The notes beneath the pieces were generated by a model. The model saw nothing but the letters and a program-made list of their open reading frames with translations. It was not told the origin of the DNA and ran no database searches. Below, one piece after another: positions 17,553 through 27,164 of a DNA stretch of 64,000 bases (its first letter is position 1; every line of letters begins with the position of its first letter). Source of the stretch: an uncultured Clostridia bacterium (GTDB lineage: Bacteria > Bacillota > Clostridia > Oscillospirales > Acutalibacteraceae); assembly GCA_937884995.1 (NCBI GenBank), contig CAKZZL010000036.1:1-64000 (forward strand). Reading direction: 5' to 3'. Position numbers and translations under genes: made by a program.

Positions 17553-18131
17553 ATGTCTAATACAGAAAAAAACAGAAAGATCGTAATGATTGGTATCTTA
17601 ACAGCAGTAGTTGTAGTTTTACAACTTCTTGCATCAACAATCAAAATCGGTCCTTTCTCAATCACACTGGCACTGGTGCCGATAGTAGTAGGTGCTGCAC
17701 TGTACGGCAAATGGATTGGTGCTTGGCTTGGCGGAGTTTTCGGACTCATGGTACTGCTTTCAGGAGATGCGGCAGCATTTCTCGCAGTAAATATTCCCGG
17801 CACGATTGCAACCGTTATGCTTAAAGGCATACTTGCAGGTTTTGTATCAGGTCTCATTTACGACCTTCTTAAAAAGAAGAACGAAACCGTCGCTACCTAT
17901 ATTTCAGGTATTTTTACCCCTGTCGTAAACACGGGTGTATTCATTCTCGGATGTCTGGCATTCTTTATGCCTACAATCAGAGAGTGGGCAGGCGATACAA
18001 ACGCCATCAAATTCATCTTTGTCGGCCTTATAGGAGTTAATTTCTTTATTGAACTAGCTGTTAACCTTATTTTCAGTCCGACAATTGCACGCATCATAAA
18101 TTATGGTGATAAAAAATTATTCCATGATTGA
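17553..18131 (+). CDS. ECF transporter S component, probably for pantothenate
   Basis: This 192 aa protein with about six membrane helices (for example IVMIGILTAVVVVLQLLAST and LVPIVVGAALYGKWIGAWLG) is the substrate-binding subunit of an energy-coupling factor vitamin transporter. It works with shared EcfA/A'/T proteins encoded elsewhere. The substrate is inferred from the adjacent coaX. The ATG at 17553 (MSNTEKN) has AAGGAGG upstream; the longer open frame has no site. A strong terminator follows. Confidence 0.85.
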   Translation: MSNTEKNRKIVMIGILTAVVVVLQLLASTIKIGPFSITLALVPIVVGAALYGKWIGAWLGGVFGLMVLLSGDAAAFLAVNIPGTIATVMLKGILAGFVSGLIYDLLKKKNETVATYISGIFTPVVNTGVFILGCLAFFMPTIREWAGDTNAIKFIFVGLIGVNFFIELAVNLIFSPTIARIINYGDKKLFHD

Positions 18132-18147
18132 TTTGCAGCAGTTTCGC

Positions 18148-18169
18148 AGGGCAGATTTGTGTCTGCCCT
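18148..18169 (+). terminator. Intrinsic terminator after the coaX/ECF operon
   Basis: The eight-base stem AGGGCAGA / TCTGCCCT with a six-base loop is followed by CTTTTATTGCTTTTTT. Confidence 0.88.
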
Positions 18170-18234
18170 CTTTTATTGCTTTTTTACGCTTATCGTGATA
18201 TACTTTTTAAAAATATTTTCAGGGGGCAGTCGAG

Positions 18235-19035
18235 ATGTATAAAAACATAGGCTTTATCGGAACAGGTAATATGGGAGGAACAATTGCAAAAGTTGTATAC
18301 TCAAATATATCCGACTCTTCTCTTTATCTTTCCGATCATTCTGCTGAAAAATTAGCTGACTTTGCTAAACTTTTACCGGGATCTATCCAGTCTTCCAATA
18401 TCGAAATAGCAGAAAAGTGCTCACTTATCTTTTTAGCCGTAAAGCCTCAGGTTCTTCCTGCCGTTCTCAAGGAAATCGCACCTGTGCTTATGGCACGCAA
18501 GGACAGATTTGTTATTGCTTCCATGGCTGCAGGAACGACTATCGATAAAATCGTTTCAATGATAGGAATTAAATGTCCTGTTATCCGCATGATGCCTAAC
18601 ACGCCTGTAAGTGTTGCTGCAGGTGTAATTCAATATTGTTATCAAGACACAAGCGAAGAAGATGTCAATGACTATATAGCTCTGCTCGAAAATGCAGGCA
18701 CTGTTGACTATCTCCCTGAAAACCTGATTGATGCGGCATGTGCATTATCCGGAAGCGGTCCTGCTTATGCATACACCTTTATTGATGCTCTTGCAGACGG
18801 TGCAGTTGCATGCGGGCTTCCCCGTGAAAACGCTATAAAATATGCTGCTCAAATGGTTGAAGGCGCAGCAAAAATGGTACGCTGTTCAGGTCAGCATCCT
18901 GATGTATTAAAGGATGCGGTATGCTCACCGGGCGGAACAACAATAGAAGGAGTCAGAGCCCTTGAAGAGGCGGGATTCCGCGGAGCAGTTATAGATGCAA
19001 TCCTTGCCGGGTATATGAAGGCAAAAAATATGTGA
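18235..19035 (+). CDS. proC: Pyrroline-5-carboxylate reductase
   Basis: ProC reduces pyrroline-5-carboxylate to proline with NAD(P)H. The 266 aa protein opens with the Rossmann motif IGFIGTGNMGG and carries VIRMMPNTP near residue 119. The family signature around LSGSGPAYAY and SPGGTTIEGV is also present. GGGGGCAG provides the ribosome site. It is first in a proC-proB-proA operon that covers the whole route from glutamate. Confidence 0.96.
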   Translation: MYKNIGFIGTGNMGGTIAKVVYSNISDSSLYLSDHSAEKLADFAKLLPGSIQSSNIEIAEKCSLIFLAVKPQVLPAVLKEIAPVLMARKDRFVIASMAAGTTIDKIVSMIGIKCPVIRMMPNTPVSVAAGVIQYCYQDTSEEDVNDYIALLENAGTVDYLPENLIDAACALSGSGPAYAYTFIDALADGAVACGLPRENAIKYAAQMVEGAAKMVRCSGQHPDVLKDAVCSPGGTTIEGVRALEEAGFRGAVIDAILAGYMKAKNM

Positions 19036-19047
19036 TGGAGAAAGCAG

Positions 19048-19815
19048 ATGAGAATTGTTGTTAAAATAGGCAGTTCATCCTTAACATATGAATCGGGCCG
19101 TCTTAATATACGGCATTTTGAGAAATTTGTTAAAGTACTGTCTGACATAAAGAATGCAGGTCATGAAATCATATTGGTTTCAAGCGGTGCCATTGCAATG
19201 GGCATAGGAAAACTGAATCTCAGCCAAAAACCCGAAGATATTCCGGGTAAACAGGCAGCTGCTGCCATAGGGCAATGTGAACTCATGTATGAATATGATA
19301 AACAGTTTTCCATATATAACCAGGTGACAGCACAAATTCTTCTGACTGCAGATGACTTTTTGAACGAAACAAGATATTCAAACTTCAAAAATACAATCCG
19401 AAAAGTTCTGGAAATGGGAGCTTTACCCATCGTTAATGAGAATGACAGTGTTGCAACGGACGAAATCAGATTCGGCGACAACGACACACTGGCTGCCAAT
19501 GTGGCATGTGCGATAGATGCTGATATTCTTATACTTTTATCTGATATCGACGGACTTTTTACAGCTGACCCGCATAAAAATAAGTCAGCAGTACTGATTC
19601 CTACGGTTTCTGAAATAAATTCTGAAATAGAAAAACTTGCAGGTGGCATAGGTTCTTCTCTGGCCTCTGGCGGTATGAAGACAAAAATTGCCGCTGCTCA
19701 GATTGTAATGAACAACGGTTGTGATATGATTATTACCAATGGTCAAAACCCCGATTCTCTTTATGAAATAGTTGAAGGGAAACCTGTTGGTACTAAATTT
19801 GTTGGAAGGCGCTGA
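19048..19815 (+). CDS. proB: Glutamate 5-kinase (short form without PUA domain)
   Basis: ProB phosphorylates glutamate, the first step of proline synthesis. The 255 aa protein holds the amino acid kinase fold: VVKIGSSSLT at the N-terminus, VSSGAIAMG near residue 45, NENDSVATDEIRFGDND near residue 130, and GGMKTKI. The C-terminal PUA domain found in E. coli ProB (367 aa) is absent, as in many Clostridia. It lies 12 bases after proC and 2 bases before proA. Confidence 0.95.
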   Translation: MRIVVKIGSSSLTYESGRLNIRHFEKFVKVLSDIKNAGHEIILVSSGAIAMGIGKLNLSQKPEDIPGKQAAAAIGQCELMYEYDKQFSIYNQVTAQILLTADDFLNETRYSNFKNTIRKVLEMGALPIVNENDSVATDEIRFGDNDTLAANVACAIDADILILLSDIDGLFTADPHKNKSAVLIPTVSEINSEIEKLAGGIGSSLASGGMKTKIAAAQIVMNNGCDMIITNGQNPDSLYEIVEGKPVGTKFVGRR

Positions 19816-19817
19816 TT

Positions 19818-21065
19818 ATGACTACTCAAGAAATACTTAAAAGTGCAAAAGAAGCAAAAAAGATGATGTGTAATATCTCTTCCGAGAAGAAGAATAACGC
19901 ACTATACAGAATGGCTGATGCACTTATAGAACACAAGCAAGACATCTTGGATGCGAATAACGAAGATATGGAATATGCCAGAGATGTTGTTTCGGAGATA
20001 ATGCTGGACCGGCTTGCACTTTCATCTGAGAGAATTGACTCTATGGCAGACGGAATAAGGCAGGTTGCGTCTTTGCCGGACCCTGTAGGCAAAATAATCG
20101 ACAGTTTTGTAAGGCCTAACGGACTTAAGATAAGCAAAGTCACATCCCCTATGGGCGTTATAGCAATAATATATGAAAGCAGACCCAATGTGACTTCCGA
20201 TGCAGCAGCACTCTCAATCAAAGCAGGTTCTGCTTGCATATTAAGAGGCGGTAAAGAAGCTCACAAATCCGCACAGGCAATAGTGGACGCCATGAAGCAG
20301 GGACTTCTGCGGGCAGGTCTTCCCGAAAATGCAATTGAACTTGTACAGGATACAACGCACACGTCCGCTGACGAGCTTATGAGAGCAAGAGGATATGTTG
20401 ATTTACTTATCCCGCGCGGTGGTAAAAATCTCATACGTCATTGTGTAGATAATGCAATCGTACCTGTTATTGAGACCGGAACAGGCATATGCCACATATA
20501 TGTAGACAAAGCTGCAGACCAGGATATGGCTCTTAATATCGTTGAAAATGCCAAGTGCAGCCGTCCATCCGTATGCAATGCTGCAGAGGTATGTCTTGTT
20601 CACAAAGATATAGCGCACGAATTTCTTCCTGCACTTAAAGAGCGTCTTGTAACAAACAGATATGAAAATCCTATTGAACTCAGACTTGATGAAAAAGCTC
20701 TTGAAATCATAGAAGGAGAAGCTGCAAGTCCGATGGACTTTGATACAGAATTCCTTGACTATATCATGGGCATCAAAGTTGTGGATTCTTTAGAGGAAGC
20801 AATACAACATATACGTGAGCACTCAACAGGTCACTCTGATGCAATCATTACAAAAGACCATGAGGCATCTGCCAAGTTTTTGGCACAAGTCGATTCTGCT
20901 GCTGTATATGTCAATGCATCAACCAGATTTACAGACGGCGGCGAATTCGGTCTCGGGTGTGAAATGGGTATATCCACTCAAAAACTTCATGCACGTGGTC
21001 CGCTTGGCCTTGATGAGCTTTGTTGCTTCAAATATGTCATTGAAGGCGACGGACAAATACGATAA
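19818..21065 (+). CDS. proA: Glutamate-5-semialdehyde dehydrogenase (gamma-glutamyl phosphate reductase)
   Basis: ProA reduces gamma-glutamyl phosphate to glutamate semialdehyde with NADPH. The 415 aa length is normal. The aldehyde dehydrogenase fold shows VIYESRPNVTSDAAA, ILRGGKEA, LIPRGGK, the active-site Cys in SRPSVCNAAE near residue 249, and NASTRFTDGGEFGLG. Translation is probably coupled to proB. The end of the gene abuts a fragment of an AbiEii-type toxin gene 24 bases further on. Confidence 0.96.
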   Translation: MTTQEILKSAKEAKKMMCNISSEKKNNALYRMADALIEHKQDILDANNEDMEYARDVVSEIMLDRLALSSERIDSMADGIRQVASLPDPVGKIIDSFVRPNGLKISKVTSPMGVIAIIYESRPNVTSDAAALSIKAGSACILRGGKEAHKSAQAIVDAMKQGLLRAGLPENAIELVQDTTHTSADELMRARGYVDLLIPRGGKNLIRHCVDNAIVPVIETGTGICHIYVDKAADQDMALNIVENAKCSRPSVCNAAEVCLVHKDIAHEFLPALKERLVTNRYENPIELRLDEKALEIIEGEAASPMDFDTEFLDYIMGIKVVDSLEEAIQHIREHSTGHSDAIITKDHEASAKFLAQVDSAAVYVNASTRFTDGGEFGLGCEMGISTQKLHARGPLGLDELCCFKYVIEGDGQIR

Positions 21066-21089
21066 TTTTTCAGATGAAAATCCCTCAGA

Positions 21090-21275
21090 GTTTTGAATTG
21101 ACCCCTCGAAACGAGCTGTTATATATACTCTTACGCCGGGGTAATCGAATTCATCTCTTATAGTTTCACTGTTTTTTACTTCAAATGTAACATTGTCGGC
21201 AAGCTTAATTTCAGTTATATTTCTGATTAAAAGCTCGGCTCCCTCTGCGGTCAAGTCAAAAGCAAAAACAATCAA
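21090..21275 (-). pseudogene. Fragment of an AbiEii/AbiGii nucleotidyltransferase-type toxin gene
   Basis: About 60 residues on the minus strand (including IKLADNVTFEV and IRDEFDYPGVRVYITARFEG) match the central part of AbiEii-type nucleotidyltransferases, which act in abortive infection and type IV toxin-antitoxin pairs. Both the N-terminal catalytic GS motif and the C-terminal half are missing. The frame then runs into the antisense of proA. I read it as a remnant with no activity. Confidence 0.55.
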
Positions 21276-21434
21276 TTATCACCATACTTTAATAAAAATG
21301 GTAGCGTTTCTTATTTCACTAATGATGTTGGTGAGATATATATTATAGAAAATGGCGTTAAGTATGTTGTTGCTGTGCCAGACCATATTGAAAAGATAAC
21401 AGATGAATCAAAATTAGAAGGGAGGTGCTGTAGG

Positions 21435-21686
21435 ATGAAATCAAAAAAAAGAAATATAGTAATTAAAATTATAATTATTCTTTTGTTGTTAGTAATTTCT
21501 TTTTTGGCAATCTTTTTCTATTATTGCCCTGCAGATTATGTTAAGACCGAAGATGGCGAAGTATATCTTGTTAACGGTGAGCCACAGATTTATCATAGGG
21601 ACATGTTTGGTAATACTTTTGTGTTTGATAATGGTGTTAGAGTATATGTAGCAATACCAGAATATGCTGGCTCTCCTAATGAATGA
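21435..21686 (+). CDS. Small single-pass membrane protein, unknown function
   Basis: The 83 aa protein has a basic start (MKSKKRN), one strong hydrophobic helix (VIKIIIILLLLVISFLAIFF) and an outside domain with the end motif FDNGVRVYVAIPEYAG. GGAGGTG precedes the ATG at 21435. Directly upstream (about 21290-21434), in the same frame, is a fragment ending in IENGVKYVVAVPDH, which resembles this protein's end. A partial duplication of the gene therefore preceded it. I do not recognise the family. Confidence 0.55.
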   Translation: MKSKKRNIVIKIIIILLLLVISFLAIFFYYCPADYVKTEDGEVYLVNGEPQIYHRDMFGNTFVFDNGVRVYVAIPEYAGSPNE

Positions 21687-21793
21687 TACGATTTGGCTTT
21701 CTAAATTTAGTGACTTTATTATAGAAACTGTGTAGTGGTATACTAAATTAGTAACACTTAATTGTATATACTTATATAAGGCCCCGGGTTTAA

Positions 21794-21905
21794 TGAACTG
21801 CACCACTTTGTGTAGACAGTACAAAAAAGACTACTTGATGTAGAATACTAAATTTAAGCAACGAACTGACATCTTTGTTCAAGAGGTGTCAGTTTTGTTT
21901 TAGTT
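21794..21905. mobile_element. Possible end of an IS3-family insertion sequence (relic)
   Basis: TGAACTGCACCACTTTGTG followed by TAGACAG resembles the terminal inverted repeat of IS3-family elements. A strong hairpin at 21864-21894 (AACTGACATCT / GAGGTGTCAGTT) with a T tail follows, as often seen near an IS end. No transposase frame remains. This is a recall-based match and needs a database search. Confidence 0.4.
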
Positions 21906-21942
21906 GTATTTTTTCACCAAATTATCCAAGACAAAAAGTGCG

Positions 21943-22000
21943 AGTTAAGGGGGCTTTTATCGGGCAATTAACAATATTATCCCCCTTAACTTGTATTTTT
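21943..22000 (+). terminator. Inverted repeat upstream of the AAA ATPase gene
   Basis: AGTTAAGGGGG at 21943-21953 pairs with CCCCCTTAACT at 21981-21991 (11 bases) and is followed by a short T tract. It could terminate incoming transcription or be an operator-like palindrome in front of the gene that starts at 22036. Confidence 0.45.
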
Positions 22001-22035
22001 AATGGTTTTGAGTATAATATAAGTGAGGTGATTAT

Positions 22036-23268
22036 ATGAACCCTTTGTATAAAAGAGAAAAGTATCTCAAAAAGATTCGCAATTTTTACGATGAAACGGA
22101 GATTATCAAGGTCATTACCGGAGTCAGGCGCTGCGGCAAGTCAAGTCTTATGTCTATGGTTAAAGATGAGCTACTTGAAAAAGGCGTAAATGAAGACAGT
22201 ATTATATATTTTGATCTCGACAGCAGAAAGTACCGTAAGATTAAAACCGATGACCAACTTGATGAACTTATAGCAGAAAAGTCAACAACCGAAGGTTTGA
22301 AATATCTGTTCATTGATGAGGTTCAGAATGTAAAGGATTTCGAAGAGGTTGTCAACGCTTACAGAGATGACGGTAACTATTCTATTTTCATTACTGGTTC
22401 AAATTCATATATGTTAAGCGGCGAGCTGTCAACAAAGCTTACGGGCAGATATATTGAATTCGAAATGTTCACTCTCAGCTTCGATGAATACGAAGAAATG
22501 AAGCATTTTTATAACAAGCCCATTGACAGCAATATTATGATTGAATTGAACAATTATCTTGTTGAAGGAGGTTTCCCGCTTGCCGTTAAATTTGATAACC
22601 TTTCCGACAAACGAACTTATGTAAGATCCGTTGTAAACGAAATACTTGAAAAAGACATCAAGATGCGTATTAAAATCCGAAACAGAGCAAACTTTGAGGC
22701 GGTTCAGAATTATATTATCAACAATTTCGGCGCTACGGTCAGTATTAAGAATATCAAATCCGAGCTTAAGAAAAACGGAACTGTTATAAAAGAAGAAACG
22801 ATCAGCAGATACATTACGGCACTGGTTGATGCAAAGATACTATATCAATGCAATCGTTTTGATATGAAATCCAAGAAATCGTTAAAGGGTGAGAAAAAAT
22901 ACTATCTTTCCGATCTTTCTTTCTATTTTTCTCTCAACACCGATAACAGAATTAATTACGGACCGACTCTTGAAAATATCGTTTATATTTATGCAAGAAG
23001 TCTTAATTATTCGGTAAGCATCGGCAGAATCGGGACTCTTGAGTGCGATTTTATTATCAGAGATGATGAATTGAATTACGCTTATGTTCAGGTCGCATAT
23101 ACGATAAATGAAAGCGAAGAAACAGAAAACCGTGAGTATAAGCCTTTTGAATCTATACCGGACAACTACCCCAAATACCTGCTCACAACGGATTATCTTC
23201 TTCAGAAACGCAACGGAGTAAAGCACGAAAACATTATTGATTTTATCAGAACCAAAAGCTTGTTCTGA
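22036..23268 (+). CDS. AAA family ATPase with DUF4143-like C-terminus
   Basis: The 410 aa protein has Walker A GVRRCGKSSLM near residue 30, Walker B LFIDEVQNV near residue 93, sensor motif ITGSNSYML, and a C-terminal nuclease-like/DUF4143 region. Such ATPases are widespread in Clostridia and often vary between strains. Their cellular role is not established, though links to mobile DNA and defence are discussed. A GAGGTGATT ribosome site precedes the ATG. It sits alone in a patch with toxin and IS remnants, which suggests horizontal gain. Confidence 0.85.
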   Translation: MNPLYKREKYLKKIRNFYDETEIIKVITGVRRCGKSSLMSMVKDELLEKGVNEDSIIYFDLDSRKYRKIKTDDQLDELIAEKSTTEGLKYLFIDEVQNVKDFEEVVNAYRDDGNYSIFITGSNSYMLSGELSTKLTGRYIEFEMFTLSFDEYEEMKHFYNKPIDSNIMIELNNYLVEGGFPLAVKFDNLSDKRTYVRSVVNEILEKDIKMRIKIRNRANFEAVQNYIINNFGATVSIKNIKSELKKNGTVIKEETISRYITALVDAKILYQCNRFDMKSKKSLKGEKKYYLSDLSFYFSLNTDNRINYGPTLENIVYIYARSLNYSVSIGRIGTLECDFIIRDDELNYAYVQVAYTINESEETENREYKPFESIPDNYPKYLLTTDYLLQKRNGVKHENIIDFIRTKSLF

Positions 23269-23697
23269 TTCGTCAGATGATAACAAAAGACAAATACCAA
23301 CTGCTTGATTTTTGATCCTTCGTATTCAAGGTCTTTCTTTTATCATTACTACAAAAATATTTTTTTGTTTCTTCTCTAGGCAAAATGAATGTTTTGTCAT
23401 TTATGTTTGCGGTATATCAACGATTTGCTATTGAATTGCAAAAACCACAAAGACTGCATTAATAACGCTTACTACAATATTTTTGTTTGGTATTTTATTA
23501 CTCTTCAACAATGATTCCTATTCATTGAAAAGAAATTCTCTGCTAAAGAATTATTTCGTTTTCGTATTTTCCTATGCGTCTATACTTCCTTGGCATAAAA
23601 ATCCCCCCTATGGTAGTTTCTTTTATTCTACCCTAGGGGGTCTGTTTTTTTCTATTGTCTACTTTTTACGGTTCTGTGCAATCTCTGAGGGTTCTTT
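23269..23697. other. Intergenic region between convergent genes
   Basis: A long imperfect inverted repeat (about 23276-23346, ATGATAACAAAAGAC against GTCTTTCTTTTATCAT) may end the ATPase transcript. A strong bidirectional terminator lies at 23603-23640. Otherwise the stretch is AT-rich without a supported gene. Confidence 0.55.
23603..23640. terminator. Bidirectional terminator downstream of clpC
   Basis: CCCCCTAtGGTAG pairs with CTACCcTAGGGGG (12 of 13 positions). The plus strand is followed by TCTGTTTTTTTCT and the minus strand by TTTTTATG, so it can stop both the clpC operon and rightward transcripts. Confidence 0.85.
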
Positions 23698-26124
23698 TTA
23701 ACTCTCTTTGATTTTCAGCTTTCCGCGGCTGTCACATGAGCATATATATGATTTATTCTTTTCAACTTCCCTGTCCAATATGTCTTCCGACAGGACATCC
23801 TCAACCTTGGACTGAATTGTTCTCTTTAACGGCCTTGCGCCGTAAACCTCATCAAATCCTGCCTTTGATACAAACTTAACCACAGAATCATCGAATTCCA
23901 TTTTTATATCAATATCATTAAGACGTTTTTCAAGATTCCTAAGAAGCTTTGATGCAATTAATTCAATATCCTTTTTGCCGAGGCGGTTGAACACGATTAT
24001 ATCATCAACACGATTCAAAAACTCGGGTCTGAATGTCTTTTTCAACTCTCCCATTACTGCATCATATATATTTTCCTCGGTTTTTTCTTTTGTCTTGGAA
24101 TCATCGCCGAAGCCCAGGGATGTCTTTTCCTCATTTATCTGTCTGGCACCGACATTTGATGTCATAATAATAACGCAATTTTTGAAATCAACCTTTCTTC
24201 CCTTTGAATCGGTGAGCACACCATCATCCAGGATTTGAAGAAGCATATTGAACACGTCTGGATGCGCCTTTTCAATTTCATCAAAAAGAACAACGGAATA
24301 TGGCTTTCTTCTTACTTTTTCAGTAAGCTGTCCGCCCTCATCATAACCTACATATCCGGGTGGCGAGCCAATGAGTTTTGCCACGGTATGCTTTTCCATA
24401 TACTCAGACATATCAAGTCGGATCATGGCATTCTCATCACCGAACATGGAAGCTGCAAGTGTCTTGGTTAATTCTGTTTTACCTACGCCCGTGGGTCCGC
24501 AGAATATGAAGGAACCGATAGGTCTCTTTGGGTCCTTAAGTCCTGCTCTTCCCCTTCTTATGGCTTTTGCAACTGCTGTAACTGCCTTATCTTGTCCGAC
24601 AACTCTTTCATGAAGTTCCTTCTCAAGATTTAACAGTCTCTCACTTTCCTGCTCGGTCATCTTTGTTACAGGAATTCCTGTCCAGCTGGATACAATCTCT
24701 GCTATCTCGCTCTCCGTAACAGCTGCGCCGTGTCCGTGGTCTGCCTGTTGCCATTTGGACTTTTCGTTCTCATATATCTCACGTAAAGTCTTTTCTTCAT
24801 CACGAAGTTTTGCAGCACTTTCATAATCCTGTTTATCAACAGCATTCTGCTTTTCACCGGTTATGGCATTAAGTCTCTTTTCCATTTCCTTTATGTTCGG
24901 CGGTGCTGTAAATTGTTTAAGTCTTACACGTGATGCTGCTTCGTCTATAAGGTCTATTGCTTTATCAGGCAGGAATCTGTCACCTATATATCTTGTTGAC
25001 AACTCAACGGCGGCATTGATTGCTTCATCTGTAATCTTTACCTTGTGATGAGCCTCATATTTGTCGCGAAGGCCTTTAAGAATAAGGACAGCATCCTCAG
25101 GTGTCGGTTCCAAAACCATAACCGGCTGGAATCTTCTTTCAAGTGCAGCATCTTTTTCGATATTTTTTCTGTATTCATCGATTGTTGTCGCACCTATTAT
25201 CTGAAGTTCGCCACGCGCAAGCGACGGTTTTAATATATTGGCAGCATCTGCAGCGCCTTCGGCATTTCCGGTTCCGACCAAAGTATGAACCTCATCTATG
25301 AATAAAATACTGTTCTTGTCATTTTTTACTTCATCGATGACATTTTTAATTCTTTCTTCAAAATCTCCACGGTACTTGGTTCCTGCAACCATACCGGTAA
25401 GATCAAGAGAAAGGATTCTTTTATTTGTCAAAAGTTCCGGTACCTCGCCGTTGATTATCTTAAGTGCAAGGCCTTCCGCAATAGCTGTTTTACCTACGCC
25501 CGGTTCTCCTATAAGGCAGGGATTGTTTTTGGTTCTTCTTGAAAGAATCTGAATAACCCTTTGTATTTCCTCATCTCTGCCTATAACCGGGTCTATCTTG
25601 TTTTCTTTTGCAAGCTTTGTAAGATCTCTCGAGAACTTTTCAAGATTATCTTCTCCCTGGTTTTCATCCTGCTTCTCTTTGCCGGGTCTGCGACGAAGGC
25701 CTCCCATTTCGGATATAATGTCCTGCGGAGAAATCCCTGCTATCGAGAGTATTTCACATCCCATGCCGGAACCTTCCCTGCATAATGACAAGAGAATATG
25801 CTCTGTTCCTGCAAGTGACTGTCCCATGGAAACCGACAAAGATAAAGCTCCTTCAATAATGTGTTTGGCTCTGGGAGTAAGATCGGAAGCTGAAAGCTTT
25901 CTCGGGATCCCTATGCCCAGATTTGCATGAATTATTGATAATGCATTTTCATATGATAATCCTTTTGAAGTCAGAACTTTACCTGCTTCCGAAGCCGAGT
26001 CGCTGAGAAGGCCCATAAGCAGATGCTCACTTCCTATATAACTATGGCCTAATTTTTCTGCAATATTAATAGCTTGATTCAAGGCTCTGTTTGCCTTTTC
26101 CGTAAATCCTGTAAAAGTATACAT
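23698..26124 (-). CDS. clpC: ATP-dependent Clp protease ATP-binding subunit ClpC
   Basis: ClpC unfolds proteins, in particular those marked with phosphoarginine by McsB, and feeds them to ClpP. The 808 aa chain has the Clp N-domain (two repeats, residues 1-145) and a first AAA module with GEPGVGKTAIAEGLA. A UVR-like middle domain (KQDYESAAKLRDEEKTL) follows, then a second AAA module with GPTGVGKTELTKTLA. The ATG at 26124 has GGGGGTGATT upstream. It is last in the ctsR-mcsA-mcsB-clpC operon and is expected to be repressed by CtsR. Confidence 0.97.
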   Translation of the reverse strand: MYTFTGFTEKANRALNQAINIAEKLGHSYIGSEHLLMGLLSDSASEAGKVLTSKGLSYENALSIIHANLGIGIPRKLSASDLTPRAKHIIEGALSLSVSMGQSLAGTEHILLSLCREGSGMGCEILSIAGISPQDIISEMGGLRRRPGKEKQDENQGEDNLEKFSRDLTKLAKENKIDPVIGRDEEIQRVIQILSRRTKNNPCLIGEPGVGKTAIAEGLALKIINGEVPELLTNKRILSLDLTGMVAGTKYRGDFEERIKNVIDEVKNDKNSILFIDEVHTLVGTGNAEGAADAANILKPSLARGELQIIGATTIDEYRKNIEKDAALERRFQPVMVLEPTPEDAVLILKGLRDKYEAHHKVKITDEAINAAVELSTRYIGDRFLPDKAIDLIDEAASRVRLKQFTAPPNIKEMEKRLNAITGEKQNAVDKQDYESAAKLRDEEKTLREIYENEKSKWQQADHGHGAAVTESEIAEIVSSWTGIPVTKMTEQESERLLNLEKELHERVVGQDKAVTAVAKAIRRGRAGLKDPKRPIGSFIFCGPTGVGKTELTKTLAASMFGDENAMIRLDMSEYMEKHTVAKLIGSPPGYVGYDEGGQLTEKVRRKPYSVVLFDEIEKAHPDVFNMLLQILDDGVLTDSKGRKVDFKNCVIIMTSNVGARQINEEKTSLGFGDDSKTKEKTEENIYDAVMGELKKTFRPEFLNRVDDIIVFNRLGKKDIELIASKLLRNLEKRLNDIDIKMEFDDSVVKFVSKAGFDEVYGARPLKRTIQSKVEDVLSEDILDREVEKNKSYICSCDSRGKLKIKES

Positions 26125-26159
26125 GGTAATCACCCCCGTTTTTACTTATATATTCTTTT

Positions 26160-27164
26160 TCAAATCATTTCTCTTACTTTCTTTGCTCGTTCAACATCTC
26201 TGTCAAACTTATTAAGCTTTTGTCCCGCGTTAACATTAATTGATGCAGGCTGCAATGAAACCATAAGTTCATTAATTGTTTCAAGCGGCAAGTCCAGTTT
26301 TTTGCTTACGGAACCGAGTCTGACCAAAGACAGATTCCTGAGCATTTCTTCTGTTGAAAGAACTCTTGCATATTTCAAAATTCCATATGCACGGAATATC
26401 GCATCATCCGTATCCATACTCTTTAAGAGTTCTTCTCTCGCCTGTCTTTCCTGAGCACAAAGCTGCAATGTTATGGACTTTAAGTTTTCAATAGCAGATT
26501 TTTCAGAAATACCAAGTGTAATCTGATTGCTCAGCTGGTAGATATCACCGACTGTGCCGTTGCTTTCACTGAATGCACCGCGAAGTGTTAATCCCAGTCT
26601 GGAAATGGTAGTTTGTAATTTTGATATCTGTCCGCTTATTGTAAGTGCAGGCAGATGAAGCATAACAGAGGCTCTCATCCCGGTACCGAGATTTGTCGGG
26701 CATTGCGTCAGATATCCAAGATTATTATCAAACGCAAAATCGAATTTTTCATTCAAGTTGTCATCTATCTCATTTGCCAGCTCATATGCCTCATCAAGCG
26801 CATAGCCGGGTCTCATTACCTGGAGCCTTATATGATCCTCTTCACAAAGCATTATACAAATGTCTTCATCAGTGGATATGAGTATTGCTCTTCCGTCTGC
26901 ATCAGATGCAAATTCAGGACTGATTATGTGTTTTTCAGCCATACTTGCAGCTTCGAATCTTGCCATCGTTTTCATTTCAACAAATCTTAAATTGTATTTG
27001 TTGTCTTTCATGACAGTAGATTCTATGAGATTGTTAAGCTCTGTCCTGCTTTTTGTGTTAAGCTTGCAGGGAAAAGGATATTCGCTGATATTTCTGGCAA
27101 GTCTTACACGGGTACTTATGACTACATCATTTTGCTCTCCGGCACCTATATACCACTTACTCAT
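26160..27164 (-). CDS. mcsB: Protein-arginine kinase McsB
   Basis: McsB phosphorylates arginines on misfolded proteins, tagging them for ClpCP, and also inactivates CtsR. The 334 aa protein has the phosphagen kinase fold: VISTRVRLARNISEYPFP near residue 15, then LTQCPTNLGTGMRASVM with the active-site Cys near residue 183. The start overlaps mcsA by 8 bases, consistent with coupled expression of kinase and activator. Confidence 0.96.
   Translation of the reverse strand: MSKWYIGAGEQNDVVISTRVRLARNISEYPFPCKLNTKSRTELNNLIESTVMKDNKYNLRFVEMKTMARFEAASMAEKHIISPEFASDADGRAILISTDEDICIMLCEEDHIRLQVMRPGYALDEAYELANEIDDNLNEKFDFAFDNNLGYLTQCPTNLGTGMRASVMLHLPALTISGQISKLQTTISRLGLTLRGAFSESNGTVGDIYQLSNQITLGISEKSAIENLKSITLQLCAQERQAREELLKSMDTDDAIFRAYGILKYARVLSTEEMLRNLSLVRLGSVSKKLDLPLETINELMVSLQPASINVNAGQKLNKFDRDVERAKKVREMI

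Noticed and set aside
21090..23268. Intact toxin-antitoxin or abortive infection system
   Set aside because: Only a 60-residue toxin fragment remains, no antitoxin gene is present, and the ATPase is a common stand-alone family.
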